Below the pieces are notes generated by a model. That model had not been told where the DNA came from. It saw nothing but the letters and a program-made list of their open reading frames with translations, and ran no database searches. Both the position numbers and the translations under genes were made by a program. Shown one piece after another: positions 1 to 8,677 of a stretch of DNA of 64,000 nt. The DNA is taken from NCBI RefSeq assembly GCF_018494085.1, contig NZ_JABBFP010000001.1, positions 525,951-589,950 of the forward strand, in the 5' to 3' direction. Within the stretch, counting starts at the first letter, position 1. Each line of letters begins with the position of its first letter. Source of the stretch: Rosenbergiella collisarenosi. Its GTDB lineage: Bacteria; Pseudomonadota; Gammaproteobacteria; Enterobacterales; Enterobacteriaceae.

Positions 1-257
1 CTGACTGTGCAGATGGCATGACGAAGTTGATCTTTGATAAAGAGACACATCGCGTTATCGGCGGAGCGATCGTCGGGACCAACGGTGGCGAGCTGCTTGG
101 CGAAATTGGCCTAGCCATTGAGATGGGCTGCGATGCGGAAGATATCGCCTTGACTATCCATGCTCACCCGACACTCCATGAATCCATTGGCCTTGCTGCT
201 GAAGTCTTCGAAGGAAGTATTACCGATCTTCCTAACCCTAAGGCGAAGAAGAAGTAG
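1..257 (+). CDS. lpdA: Dihydrolipoyl dehydrogenase (E3), C-terminal part
   Basis: This is the last ~85 codons of the E3 flavoprotein that reoxidises dihydrolipoamide in the pyruvate and 2-oxoglutarate dehydrogenase complexes and the glycine cleavage system. The reading frame enters from before base 1 (first complete codon at base 3). The fragment carries the dimerisation-domain motif HAHPTLHES, whose His and Glu form the active-site base pair across the dimer, and the typical lysine-rich tail PKAKKK. It matches the end of E. coli Lpd almost residue for residue. A strong terminator follows 25 bp downstream, so acnB is transcribed separately. The 5' part lies outside the window. Confidence 0.97.
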   Translation, partial: DCADGMTKLIFDKETHRVIGGAIVGTNGGELLGEIGLAIEMGCDAEDIALTIHAHPTLHESIGLAAEVFEGSITDLPNPKAKKK

Positions 258-281
258 TTCTCCCACTGGGTAACGATCATA

Positions 282-312
282 AACCGCAATAGCAATATTG
301 CGGTTTTTTTTC
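282..312 (+). terminator. Rho-independent terminator of lpdA
   Basis: A perfect 10-bp stem (282-291 with 296-305) encloses a GCAA tetraloop and runs straight into eight T residues. It ends the pdhR-aceEF-lpd type transcription unit. Confidence 0.93.
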
Positions 313-674
313 GCTTTTTTATTGACCAGAATGCTGCGTTAAAGCACTCAACGGCTGTTAAACCTAGAGGATGATGTTATAAAAGAGTGCGTTTCTCAAG
401 TAAGGATTGTGCGAAGCGTTCTCTTATTGAAGGACTTCTGCATATGGCAAGACAGCATTATTCTCTAATACCTTGCCCTAAAAGGTTATTTTTATCGTGG
501 AAGTGCTTTTTATTAGGTAGTGATTATGTTGTGTTTTTGTAAACAGATTAACAAAGTATAAAAATACTGCTATTCTCAGTGGGCTAAACCGACCATCAAA
601 AACCTATAAAAAGAAGATAATTTATCGGTAGTAGAGGGTTGAAAAGCTATAACAATGTGAGCGAGGAGAATGTC
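313..674 (+). other. lpdA-acnB intergenic region, presumed acnB promoter region
   Basis: These 360 bp hold no convincing gene. The sequence is AT-rich, with several possible -10 hexamers around 373-380 and 558-575. A loose inverted repeat GGCAAG/CTTGCC (446-451 and 472-477) is present. In E. coli the corresponding region carries acnB regulatory sites, but no single operator here is good enough to name. Confidence 0.4.
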
Positions 675-3272
675 GTGCTAGAAGAATACCGTGAGCACGT
701 TGCTGAACGTGCTGCCCAAGGGATTGTACCTAAGCCTTTAGATGCAACCCAAATGGCTGGCCTAGTAGAATTACTCAAAAATCCACCTGCGGGGGAAGAA
801 GAATTTCTGGTCGACTTATTAGTTAACCGTGTTCCGCCTGGTGTAGATGAAGCCGCCTATGTCAAAGCAGGATTACTAGCGGCAATTGCCAAAGGTGAGA
901 CCAGCTCCCCACTAGTATCTCGTGAGAAAGCCACCGAGTTATTGGGAACGATGCAAGGTGGATACAATATCCATCCGCTTATTGAGCTACTTGAAGACGA
1001 GGCTCTCGCACCGCTGGCAGCTAAAGCCCTGTCTCATACACTCTTAATGTTTGATAACTTCTATGATGTAGAAGAGAAGGCAAAAGCAGGCAACGCTTAC
1101 GCTGAGCAAATTCTTAAATCATGGGCGGAAGCGGAGTGGTTTAAAGCTCGCCCTGAACTCGCAGAGAAAATCACAGTTACTGTATTTAAAGTAACGGGTG
1201 AAACCAATACCGATGATCTCTCCCCCGCACCCGATGCATGGTCTCGTCCCGATATCCCTCTTCATGCACTCGCGATGTTAAAGAATGAGCGTGAAGGAAT
1301 TATTCCTGACGAGCCAGGTAACGTTGGCCCGATTAAGCAGATCGAACAGCTCGCCGCATTGGGTCACCCACTGGCCTATGTCGGTGATGTTGTCGGAACC
1401 GGTTCTTCGCGTAAATCGGCCACTAACTCGGTGCTCTGGTTTATGGGCGACGATATTCCCCATGTACCGAATAAGAAGGGCGGTGGCGTTGTTTTAGGAA
1501 CGAAAATCGCGCCGATTTTCTTTAATACTATGGAAGATGCAGGGGCCTTACCGATCGAGGTTGACGTAAACGATCTGAATATGGGTGATGTGATTGACAT
1601 CTATCCGTATAAAGGTGAAATCTGTCGTCACGGTACCGATGAGGTCTTGGTTCGCTTCGAGCTTAAGACAGAAGTGTTGCTCGATGAAGTTCGTGCAGGC
1701 GGCCGTATTCCACTGATCATTGGACGCGGATTGACAACGAAAGCGCGTGAGGCCTTAGCCCTGCCTGCTAGCGATGTATTTCGTAGCCCCAAACCTGTAG
1801 AAACCACTACTCGTGGTTATTCATTAGCACAGAAAATGGTAGGCCGAGCTTGCGGAGTCGAAGGGATCCGTCCTGGAGAATATTGCGAGCCGAAAATGAC
1901 CTCAGTGGGATCACAAGATACTACTGGCCCTATGACCCGAGATGAACTTAAAGATCTCGCCTGCCTTGGCTTCTCGGCAGATTTGGTCATGCAGTCATTT
2001 TGCCATACTGCGGCCTATCCAAAACCGGTTGATGTGCAGACTCACCATACATTACCCGATTTTATTATGAATCGTGGCGGCGTTTCACTGCGCCCTGGTG
2101 ACGGTATTATCCATAGCTGGCTAAACCGTATGCTATTGCCCGATACAGTCGGGACAGGCGGCGATTCGCATACACGTTTCCCGATCGGTATCTCTTTCCC
2201 TGCAGGTTCAGGCCTTGTTGCCTTCGCGGCTGCGACAGGAGTGATGCCATTAGATATGCCAGAATCTGTGTTGGTGCGCTTTAAAGGCGAACGCCAACCG
2301 GGCATTACCTTACGTGACCTCGTGCATGCCATCCCGCTATACGCGATCAAGCAAGGTCTGTTAACGGTAGAGAAAAAAGGGAAGAAAAACGTCTTCTCCG
2401 GGCGTATCTTGGAAATTGAAGGCTTACCGGACTTAAAGGTTGAGCAAGCCTTCGAACTCTCCGACGCCTCAGCAGAACGTTCAGCTGCAGGATGTACGAT
2501 CAAGTTAGATCAAGCACCTATCATCGAATACCTCAACTCAAATATCGTGTTACTTAAGTGGATGATTGCTGAAGGCTACGGTGATCGTCGTACCATTGAG
2601 CGTCGTATCCAAGGTATGGAAAAATGGTTGGCGGATCCTCAACTGCTTGAAGGTGATGCTGATGCAGACTATGCAGCGGTGATCGAGATCGACCTCTCTG
2701 AGATCAAAGAGCCTATCCTCTGTGCACCCAACGATCCTGACGATGCGCGTACGCTTTCTGAAGTGCAAGGTGAGAAAATCGACGAGGTCTTTATCGGTTC
2801 TTGTATGACCAATATCGGTCACTTCCGCGCGGCGGGTAAACTGCTGGACAAGTTCAAAGGACAACTACCGACACGTTTATGGGTTGCACCGCCTACCAAG
2901 ATGGATGCGGCTCAACTTACCGAGGAAGGCTATTACAGTATATTCGGTAAGAGTGGCGCGAGGGTAGAAATTCCTGGCTGTTCATTATGTATGGGTAACC
3001 AGGCTCGTGTGGCGGAGGGCGCTACAGTGGTGTCCACCTCGACGCGTAACTTCCCTAACCGTTTAGGACAAGGCGCGAACGTCTTCCTTGCCTCTGCTGA
3101 GCTTGCTGCTGTTTCGGCGCTTCTGGGTAAATTACCGACTGCAGATGAGTATCAGATCTACATGAACGAAGTGGATAAGAGTGCTGAGGATACCTATCGT
3201 TACCTCAACTTTGATCGCTTAAATCAATACACTTCTAAAGCGGACGAAGTTATTTTCCAAAGCGCGGTGTAA
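675..3272 (+). CDS. acnB: Bifunctional aconitate hydratase B / 2-methylisocitrate dehydratase
   Basis: Main TCA-cycle aconitase, a cytosolic [4Fe-4S] enzyme that interconverts citrate and isocitrate; the family also hydrates 2-methylaconitate. I place the start at the GTG at 675. It gives 865 residues, the E. coli length, begins with the conserved [15 protein letters not shown], and is preceded by GAGGAG at a good distance. A TTG at 639 in the same frame would add 12 non-conserved residues. Visible domains are the N-terminal HEAT-like region, the swivel domain (from the [19 protein letters not shown] segment) and the catalytic domains, with cluster cysteines in the motifs [10 protein letters not shown] and [10 protein letters not shown] terminator follows. 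No defect seen. Confidence 0.98.
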   Translation: MLEEYREHVAERAAQGIVPKPLDATQMAGLVELLKNPPAGEEEFLVDLLVNRVPPGVDEAAYVKAGLLAAIAKGETSSPLVSREKATELLGTMQGGYNIHPLIELLEDEALAPLAAKALSHTLLMFDNFYDVEEKAKAGNAYAEQILKSWAEAEWFKARPELAEKITVTVFKVTGETNTDDLSPAPDAWSRPDIPLHALAMLKNEREGIIPDEPGNVGPIKQIEQLAALGHPLAYVGDVVGTGSSRKSATNSVLWFMGDDIPHVPNKKGGGVVLGTKIAPIFFNTMEDAGALPIEVDVNDLNMGDVIDIYPYKGEICRHGTDEVLVRFELKTEVLLDEVRAGGRIPLIIGRGLTTKAREALALPASDVFRSPKPVETTTRGYSLAQKMVGRACGVEGIRPGEYCEPKMTSVGSQDTTGPMTRDELKDLACLGFSADLVMQSFCHTAAYPKPVDVQTHHTLPDFIMNRGGVSLRPGDGIIHSWLNRMLLPDTVGTGGDSHTRFPIGISFPAGSGLVAFAAATGVMPLDMPESVLVRFKGERQPGITLRDLVHAIPLYAIKQGLLTVEKKGKKNVFSGRILEIEGLPDLKVEQAFELSDASAERSAAGCTIKLDQAPIIEYLNSNIVLLKWMIAEGYGDRRTIERRIQGMEKWLADPQLLEGDADADYAAVIEIDLSEIKEPILCAPNDPDDARTLSEVQGEKIDEVFIGSCMTNIGHFRAAGKLLDKFKGQLPTRLWVAPPTKMDAAQLTEEGYYSIFGKSGARVEIPGCSLCMGNQARVAEGATVVSTSTRNFPNRLGQGANVFLASAELAAVSALLGKLPTADEYQIYMNEVDKSAEDTYRYLNFDRLNQYTSKADEVIFQSAV

Positions 3273-3306
3273 TCATCGGTAGCTTATGAAATAATAGTCG
3301 TACCTG

Positions 3307-3333
3307 AAAGGGGAGCCACCGGCTCCCCTTTTT
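3307..3333 (+). terminator. Rho-independent terminator of acnB
   Basis: An 11-bp perfect stem (3307-3317 with 3321-3331) with an ACC loop and a run of T at 3329-3333. Confidence 0.92.
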
Positions 3334-3386
3334 ATTGTTATAGCGGCGATATGGATCCCTGGATCCCGACGAGAAGAGGAGTCACT

Positions 3387-3743
3387 ATGGATTATCAATT
3401 CGTGAAAGATATTGAGGGGAATGTTCGTGTCCAGATGTCCATGGATCATGAAGTGATCGGACACTGGTTCAACGAAGAGGTCAATGCCGACCCTGCGTTG
3501 CTGGACCAAGTTGTTAAGGCGGCGACGACTTTAAAAGGGACAGAGCAACAGTGGCAACATACCGGACGCGAATACACCATTGCATTAAGTGATGATGAAG
3601 TCATGATCCAAGCGAACTTACTCGAGATAAGTATCGATGAACTTGACGAAGGGATGAGCTACTACGATCAAGAATCCCTCGCATTTTGTGGGTTCGAGGA
3701 TTTCTTTGCCTTAGTCGCCGCCTATCGCCAATTCTGTCGTTAA
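3387..3743 (+). CDS. yacL: UPF0231 family protein YacL
   Basis: A 118-residue cytosolic protein of unknown function, the orthologue of E. coli YacL. It shares the opening MDYQFVKDI, the HEVIGHWFNEEV block and the GMSYYDQESLAFCG block. The ATG at 3387 was chosen because an excellent AGAGGAG precedes it and it matches the family start; an upstream in-frame ATG at 3351 would add non-conserved residues inside the acnB terminator region. Its TAA stop shares the TTAA palindrome with the stop of yacC on the other strand. No catalytic motif is visible. Confidence 0.93.
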   Translation: MDYQFVKDIEGNVRVQMSMDHEVIGHWFNEEVNADPALLDQVVKAATTLKGTEQQWQHTGREYTIALSDDEVMIQANLLEISIDELDEGMSYYDQESLAFCGFEDFFALVAAYRQFCR

Positions 3744-4099
3744 TGAGACTGTTTATTTACGAAGGCGAGTAGGCCTAACGTTTTTTCTGCCAACAGATGA
3801 CATTTTTGCTTACCGTCGATATGAATCCCTCGCAGATCCTCGTAACTGTTTTCACCACGTTGTTGCATATTAAAGCTATTATAATTACTTAAATTCCAGC
3901 CATTATTACGCGCGAAGTAGATGAGCGCATTACGAATCTGCGGGTCGGGTAAGTCTTGGTAGCCACAATCATTTTTCAGATAGATAAATACGGCGGTGAG
4001 ATCAGCCATATCATCGGCCTGTGAATCGTCGAGCGCGTAACAATAGCTCGACAGTAGAAAGAAAAGTGGAAAAAACAGTATTTTGGCTAACGTTTTCAT
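3740..4099 (-). CDS. yacC: YacC family protein, putative exported pilotin-like protein
   Basis: A 119-residue protein related to E. coli YacC, which belongs to the PulS/OutS pilotin-like family. It has a hydrophobic signal sequence (residues ~4-21, ending near YCYA), so the mature protein should be periplasmic. The conserved core reads MADLTAVFIYLKNDCGYQ, then the NGWNLSNYNSFNM region, with two cysteines likely to form a disulfide. The start at 4099 fits the family; two further in-frame ATGs lie upstream. In E. coli this gene follows speED; here those genes are missing and yacC abuts yacL tail to tail. Actual function is unknown. Confidence 0.85.
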   Translation of the reverse strand: MKTLAKILFFPLFFLLSSYCYALDDSQADDMADLTAVFIYLKNDCGYQDLPDPQIRNALIYFARNNGWNLSNYNSFNMQQRGENSYEDLRGIHIDGKQKCHLLAEKTLGLLAFVNKQSH

Positions 4100-4179
4100 G
4101 AGAATTCTCATCACTACTAATATTCTCAAACGTTAGCACATAATTAGCAGCAATGACGATATGTTTACAGAGAGAATAC

Positions 4180-4210
4180 TTGACCTTCCCTTAAGGGAAT
4201 AGCGTAACGT
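4180..4210 (+). promoter_or_regulatory. Candidate CueR-type promoter of cueO
   Basis: TTGACC (-35, 4180-4185) and TAACGT (-10, 4205-4210) are separated by 19 bp, the long spacing used by MerR-family activated promoters. The sequence ACCTTCC beginning at 4183 matches the left half of known CueR operators at copA/cueO. A perfect 14-bp palindrome (4186-4199) fills most of the spacer. The right half-site is imperfect, so CueR binding is an inference. Confidence 0.6.
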
Positions 4211-4239
4211 CATCAGCTTGATACTTAGAGGGAATACGT

Positions 4240-5850
4240 ATGCAACGTCGAGATTTTATTAAAATAAGTTCACTTCTGGTTGCTTCAGGAGTATTACCAG
4301 CATGGAGTAGGGAGGCAATGGTCGGTCAACGCCCGCTGCTCACGACACCGAGTTTATTGGAACCCGACCTTCATCAACGCATTGACCTCACAGCGATGAC
4401 CGGGCGCAGTGTCTGGAACGGAAATACCGTAGCAACTTGGGGCTATAATGGCGGCTATTTAGGTCCAACTATCAAACTGCAACGTAATCAGCCTGTCTCA
4501 GTCCGCATCCATAACCAGCTCCCCGTCGATACGACTGTCCATTGGCACGGCTTGGTGGTAGGTGGAGAAGTCGACGGTGGACCGCAGGAGCTTATTCGTG
4601 CGGGAGGGCAGCGCGAAGTGAGCTTCACGCCTGATCAGCCTGCTGCGACCTGTTGGTATCATCCTCATCCGCATATGACCTCGGGGTTACAAGTGGCCAA
4701 AGGGCTTGCGGGAATGTTGGTCATCGAAGATGAACATATTAAAACGCTACGAATCCCCTCACAGTGGGGCGTAGATGATATTCCGCTCGTCTTTCAGGAT
4801 AAAAAACTCACAACAGCCGGAACCGATATCGACTATCAACTCGATATTATGCACGCCGCGGTCGGCTGGTTTGGGGACATGATGCTGACTAATGGGACCC
4901 AGTATCCGCAAATCGCCCTCCCAAGCGGTTGGGTGCGTCTACGTCTATTGAATGGATGCAATGCTCGCTCCATGAATCTGGCACTTAGCCACGGTCGTCC
5001 GATGTATGTTATCGCGAGTGATGGGGGATTATTAGCTGAACCGGTCAAGATCGAACACTTGACGATGCTACCCGGCGAGAGGTTCGAAGTCATGATCGAA
5101 CTGACGGATACTACGCCTTTCGATCTACTAACCTTACCGGTAACCCAAATGGGGATGACACTTGCACCTTTCGATCAACCCCTACCGCTATTGAAAATTT
5201 TACCTTTACGCATCGGCGGGGCGAGTGAACTTCCAGATCAATTGGCCTCGTTGCCTGCTCTCCCCACTACACAAGGCCTCACGCGGCGTCGTATTAACCT
5301 GTCTATGGACAAGCAACTTGACTCTGAAGGGATGCAGCAATTGATGCAGCGCTATGGTCATCAAGCTATGGCCGGCATGTCGATGCCACATACCTCAGCG
5401 AGGTCTGAGGCTCATGATACGACGATGCAGCACGCTGGCCATGATATGTCGGGAATGGCTATGTCAGCGGGTCAGGAGACTCAACAGGCATATGATTTCC
5501 ACCAAGGGAATAAAATTAATGGTAAGGCCTACCAGGTTGGGGATATCGCGTGGCAAACCCCGCAAGGCCAACATGAGATTTGGGAAATCAGCGGTGAAGG
5601 GGACATGATGCTACATCCTTTCCATATTCATGGTACTCAATATCGGATCCTTAGCGAGAATGATCAGCCTGTTGCCGCCCATCGACAAGGGCTTAAAGAT
5701 ACGGTGCGCGTTGAGGGGGGAGTGAGCCAGGTGCTGGTTTCATTTGCCCATACGGCTGATCGACAGGCGCCTTATATGGCCCATTGCCATTTGCTTGAGC
5801 ATGAGGATACGGGAATGATGATGAGTTTTACGGTGGGTAAAAATGGTTAA
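4240..5850 (+). CDS. cueO: Multicopper oxidase CueO, cuprous oxidase
   Basis: Periplasmic blue copper oxidase that converts toxic Cu(I) to Cu(II) with O2 as acceptor. The 536-residue protein begins with a Tat signal (twin-arginine motif RRDFIK at residues 3-8), as expected for a protein exported with bound copper. All four copper-ligand motifs are present: HWHG, WYHPHPH, HPFHIHG and HCHLLEHEDTGM (Cys, His and the axial Met of the type 1 site). A methionine/histidine-rich insert around residues 375-410 (GMSMPH, HDMSGMAMS) matches the CueO segment that covers the substrate copper site. Monocistronic, behind a CueR-like promoter. The neighbouring gcd gene of E. coli is absent. Confidence 0.97.
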   Translation: MQRRDFIKISSLLVASGVLPAWSREAMVGQRPLLTTPSLLEPDLHQRIDLTAMTGRSVWNGNTVATWGYNGGYLGPTIKLQRNQPVSVRIHNQLPVDTTVHWHGLVVGGEVDGGPQELIRAGGQREVSFTPDQPAATCWYHPHPHMTSGLQVAKGLAGMLVIEDEHIKTLRIPSQWGVDDIPLVFQDKKLTTAGTDIDYQLDIMHAAVGWFGDMMLTNGTQYPQIALPSGWVRLRLLNGCNARSMNLALSHGRPMYVIASDGGLLAEPVKIEHLTMLPGERFEVMIELTDTTPFDLLTLPVTQMGMTLAPFDQPLPLLKILPLRIGGASELPDQLASLPALPTTQGLTRRRINLSMDKQLDSEGMQQLMQRYGHQAMAGMSMPHTSARSEAHDTTMQHAGHDMSGMAMSAGQETQQAYDFHQGNKINGKAYQVGDIAWQTPQGQHEIWEISGEGDMMLHPFHIHGTQYRILSENDQPVAAHRQGLKDTVRVEGGVSQVLVSFAHTADRQAPYMAHCHLLEHEDTGMMMSFTVGKNG

Positions 5851-5913
5851 ATAGGGGTGATAGAGGGTTTTTATCTCAAGGAGATTCCCTGTTATACTGC
5901 AGCCCCTAAATTT

Positions 5914-5953
5914 TAGCGGTAAATTGCTGGGTAGCTACCGGTGATTTACGCTA
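5914..5953 (+). repeat. Long interrupted inverted repeat in the hpt leader
   Basis: 5914-5924 pairs with 5944-5953 (10 bp, one bulged G). Between them lies the perfect 10-bp palindrome GGTAGCTACC at 5930-5939. The element sits ~20 bp downstream of a TATACT hexamer (5893-5898), so it may fold in the 5' leader of the hpt transcript. Its role is unknown. Confidence 0.55.
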
Positions 5954-5996
5954 GGCCGCACAATGAAAACTGAGTATTCTCAGTGAGATAGAGATT

Positions 5997-6527
5997 ATGA
6001 AACATACCGTTGAAGTGATGATTTCCGAGCAGGAAATAAAGAACCGTGTTACAGAGTTAGGGCAACAAATCACCGCCGCGTATCAAAATCGTGGAAGAGA
6101 GATGGTGTTAGTGGGGCTCCTACGTGGTTCCTTTATGTTTATGGCGGACCTCTGCCGAGCGATCGATGTCTCTCATGAGGTCGACTTTATTACTGCATCA
6201 AGCTACGGAAATGGTATGTCATCGACCCGCGATGTCAGAATTCTCAAGGATCTAGACGAAGATATCCGAGGTAAGGATGTATTGATTGTCGAGGACATTA
6301 TCGACTCGGGGAATACCTTGAGTAAGGTGCGCGAAATCTTGCAATTACGCGAGCCAGCCTCTTTGGCTATTTGTACGTTACTCGATAAGCCAGAACGTCG
6401 CGAGGTTGAGGTCACGGTAGAATATGTAGGTTTCCCTATTCCTGATGAGTTCGTTGTAGGTTATGGCATTGACTATGCTCAGCGCTACCGCCATCTCCCT
6501 TACGTGGGACGCGTGGTCCCTGAGTAA
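5997..6527 (+). CDS. hpt: Hypoxanthine phosphoribosyltransferase
   Basis: Cytosolic purine salvage enzyme that joins hypoxanthine (and less well guanine) to PRPP to give IMP or GMP. The 176-residue protein has the type I phosphoribosyltransferase fold: the [11 protein letters not shown] loop near residue 42, and the PRPP-binding signature [13 protein letters not shown] at residues 95-107 with its paired acidic residues. Length and sequence match E. coli Hpt (178). The ATG at 5997 follows a purine-rich GAGATAGAG. In E. coli can lies divergently downstream; here a 400-bp gap without a recognisable gene follows. Confidence 0.96.
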   Translation: MKHTVEVMISEQEIKNRVTELGQQITAAYQNRGREMVLVGLLRGSFMFMADLCRAIDVSHEVDFITASSYGNGMSSTRDVRILKDLDEDIRGKDVLIVEDIIDSGNTLSKVREILQLREPASLAICTLLDKPERREVEVTVEYVGFPIPDEFVVGYGIDYAQRYRHLPYVGRVVPE

Positions 6528-6546
6528 GGCAAATAGCACAAATTTT

Positions 6547-6571
6547 CAGGCCAGCTTAGCTGGCCTGTTCT
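6547..6571 (+). terminator. Probable terminator of hpt
   Basis: A 9-bp perfect stem (6547-6555 with 6559-6567) with a TTA loop. The following T tract is weak (TTCTAT), so termination may be partial. Confidence 0.65.
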
Positions 6572-6927
6572 ATAATGGACGCCAACTGGACCGTGTTAGT
6601 CTGCATTCACGTCCTCTACTCATGCACTATTTTCATTTGCTATCGCACGACAACGAAAGCGCATCGTAGCTGACGTTTACTTATTAGCGTTCTCCTCGAT
6701 ATGTGCATCAGGACGTTAAGGTAGCTTGCCACCCACAGTTAGGCTTGATGATTAAAACAGACAGGCATCCTCTTGCGCTTAGCTACCACGCTTCCAAGCA
6801 TGACGCTTTATAATAGACAGCAAACAGAATGGCGAAACTTCTTTAGATCCTTGCCGTGTATCCTATTTTTGGGGCAGTGAGGGGATCGTAAAACGCGGAT
6901 CTGTCATCAAACAGGTATGGAGTTGAT
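6572..6927. other. Gene-free interval between hpt and yadG
   Basis: About 355 bp without a supportable gene. It sits where E. coli carries can (carbonic anhydrase, divergent from yadG), and I recognise no carbonic anhydrase motif in it. A perfect -10 hexamer TATAAT is found at 6809-6814, without a clear -35. The yadG ribosome binding site GGAG stands ~6 bp before the ATG. The interval may be a degraded remnant or simply the yadG promoter region. Confidence 0.45.
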
Positions 6928-7851
6928 ATGAATTATGCGCTGGAGATATCCGGGCTAACGAAAACGTATGGTAATCAAGTTCACGCGTTGAAGGGAATAG
7001 ACTTAACGGTTGAAGCGGGCGATTTTTACGCATTACTCGGCCCGAATGGCGCGGGAAAATCGACGACGATCGGGATTATCAGCTCGCTGGTGAATAAGTC
7101 CTCTGGGCATGTAAAAGTGTTTGGTTATGACTTGGATAGCGACAAAGTCCGAGCGAAGCTCCAATTAGGTTTAGTACCGCAAGAGTTTAATTTCAATCCC
7201 TTCGAAAGTGTCCTGCAAGTCGTCACTAACCAAGCCGGTTACTACGGGGTAGAGAAAAAACTCGCCTTAGTGAGGGCTGAAAAATATCTACGCCAGCTCG
7301 ATCTGTGGGAAAAACGTCATCAAAAATCGCGTATGCTCTCGGGTGGGATGAAACGACGCCTAATGATTGCACGAGCATTAATGCATGAGCCGAAATTACT
7401 TATCTTGGATGAGCCTACCGCAGGTGTCGATATCGAATTAAGGCGTTCGATGTGGGGATTCCTTAAACAGCTTAACGAGTCGGGAACAACGATTATTCTG
7501 ACAACCCACTATCTCGAAGAAGCTGAGATGCTCTGTCGTAATATCGGTATCATTCAACGCGGTGAGCTGGTTGAAAATACGAGTATGAAGGCGCTGTTGG
7601 CGAAGGTTGAGTCAGAAACGTTTCTTCTCGACCTCGCCCCACATACCACACCGGCTGTGTTAGAGGGCTTTCGTTATCAGAATATTGATGCGACAACGCT
7701 GGAAGTCGAAGTGCAGCGTGAACAGGGAATGAATGACGTCTTTAGCCAGCTTTCGGCGCAACAGATACAGGTATTAAGTATGCGTAATAAAGCGAATCGC
7801 TTAGAAGAGCTATTTGTTGATTTAGTCAGTAATTCTGGGAAGGGTAACTAA
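6928..7851 (+). CDS. yadG: ABC transporter ATP-binding protein YadG
   Basis: 307-residue ATPase of a two-gene ABC-2 type exporter of unknown substrate. Walker A is LLGPNGAGKSTT (~residues 35-46), the signature is LSGGMKRR, and Walker B is LLILDEPTAGVD followed by the H-loop TTHYLEE. The long C-terminal extension after the nucleotide-binding domain is typical of the DrrA/YadG class. The stop codon overlaps the start of yadH by one base, so the two are translationally coupled. The substrate cannot be told from sequence. Confidence 0.95.
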   Translation: MNYALEISGLTKTYGNQVHALKGIDLTVEAGDFYALLGPNGAGKSTTIGIISSLVNKSSGHVKVFGYDLDSDKVRAKLQLGLVPQEFNFNPFESVLQVVTNQAGYYGVEKKLALVRAEKYLRQLDLWEKRHQKSRMLSGGMKRRLMIARALMHEPKLLILDEPTAGVDIELRRSMWGFLKQLNESGTTIILTTHYLEEAEMLCRNIGIIQRGELVENTSMKALLAKVESETFLLDLAPHTTPAVLEGFRYQNIDATTLEVEVQREQGMNDVFSQLSAQQIQVLSMRNKANRLEELFVDLVSNSGKGN

Positions 7852-8621
7852 TGGCACATTTATATTGGGTAGCGCTTAAACGATTATGGGCGAAAGAGAT
7901 CCATCGTTTCGGACGCATTTGGATCCAAACGCTGGTTCCCCCTGTGATTACCATGACGCTCTATTTTATTATCTTCGGTAATCTGATCGGTTCGCGTATA
8001 GGCGATATGCATGGCTTTACTTATATGCAGTTTATCGTCCCGGGTCTGATCATGATGTCGGTAATAACTAACTCTTACGCCAACGTAGCGTCTTCCTTTT
8101 TTAGCGCTAAATTCCAGCATAATATTGAAGAGTTATTGGTTGCGCCTGTACCGACTCACGTTATTATTGCCGGTTATGTCGGGGGCGGCGTGGCGCGGGG
8201 TATTTGTGTCGGTGCGCTTGTGACGGCAATTTCCTTACTGTTCGTGCCTTTTCATGTTTTCTACTGGCCAATGGTTGCGTTAACGATCTTATTGACCTCT
8301 ATTGTCTTTTCATTAGCTGGCCTATTGAACGCGGTATTCGCACGGAGCTTTGATGATATCAGCTTGATCCCAACCTTCGTGTTAACGCCTCTCACCTACT
8401 TAGGAGGGGTATTCTATTCGTTATCGCTGCTGCCCCCTTTTTGGCAAGGAGTATCGAAGTTAAACCCTATCGTTTATATGATAAGCGGCTTTCGTTACGG
8501 ATTCCTCGGTATTCACGATGTGCCAGTACCGTTGACCTTAGCGATTTTGGCGATTTTCGTTGCGCTATTCTACGGCATCGTCTGGGCGCTAATTGAGCGT
8601 GGAAAGGGCTTACGTAGTTAG
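7851..8621 (+). CDS. yadH: ABC-2 type transporter permease YadH
   Basis: 256-residue inner-membrane permease partner of YadG. It shows about six hydrophobic segments and the ABC-2 family pattern near the end (LTPLTYLGGVFYSLSLLP, then the NPIVYMISGFRYG region). It starts at the ATG overlapping the yadG stop. Substrate unknown. The gene ends 45 bp before the convergent panC; two hairpins occupy this gap. Confidence 0.95.
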   Translation: MAHLYWVALKRLWAKEIHRFGRIWIQTLVPPVITMTLYFIIFGNLIGSRIGDMHGFTYMQFIVPGLIMMSVITNSYANVASSFFSAKFQHNIEELLVAPVPTHVIIAGYVGGGVARGICVGALVTAISLLFVPFHVFYWPMVALTILLTSIVFSLAGLLNAVFARSFDDISLIPTFVLTPLTYLGGVFYSLSLLPPFWQGVSKLNPIVYMISGFRYGFLGIHDVPVPLTLAILAIFVALFYGIVWALIERGKGLRS

Positions 8622-8623
8622 AA

Positions 8624-8677
8624 TCCCCTCATACCTCGATACCGATAGTGTGAGGGGACTGTGCCTTACACTATCGG
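8624..8677. terminator. Two overlapping hairpins between convergent yadH and panC
   Basis: Hairpin 1 pairs 8624-8634 with 8648-8658 (11 bp, one G-T pair). Hairpin 2 pairs 8642-8651 with 8668-8677 (10 bp perfect) and its right arm covers the last codons of panC. They share bases 8642-8658 and so exclude each other. No T tract follows, so termination is inferred only from position. Confidence 0.5.

Noticed and set aside
639..674. Upstream TTG start for acnB at 639
   Set aside because: The 12 added residues are not conserved, and the GTG at 675 has GAGGAG and gives the exact E. coli length.
2042..2503. 153-codon open frame antisense to acnB
   Set aside because: Lies entirely within a highly conserved gene in the opposite frame and matches no family I recognise.
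6463..6669. 68-codon open frame running from hpt into the gap
   Set aside because: Its first part is out-of-frame hpt, it crosses the hpt terminator stem, and it matches nothing known.
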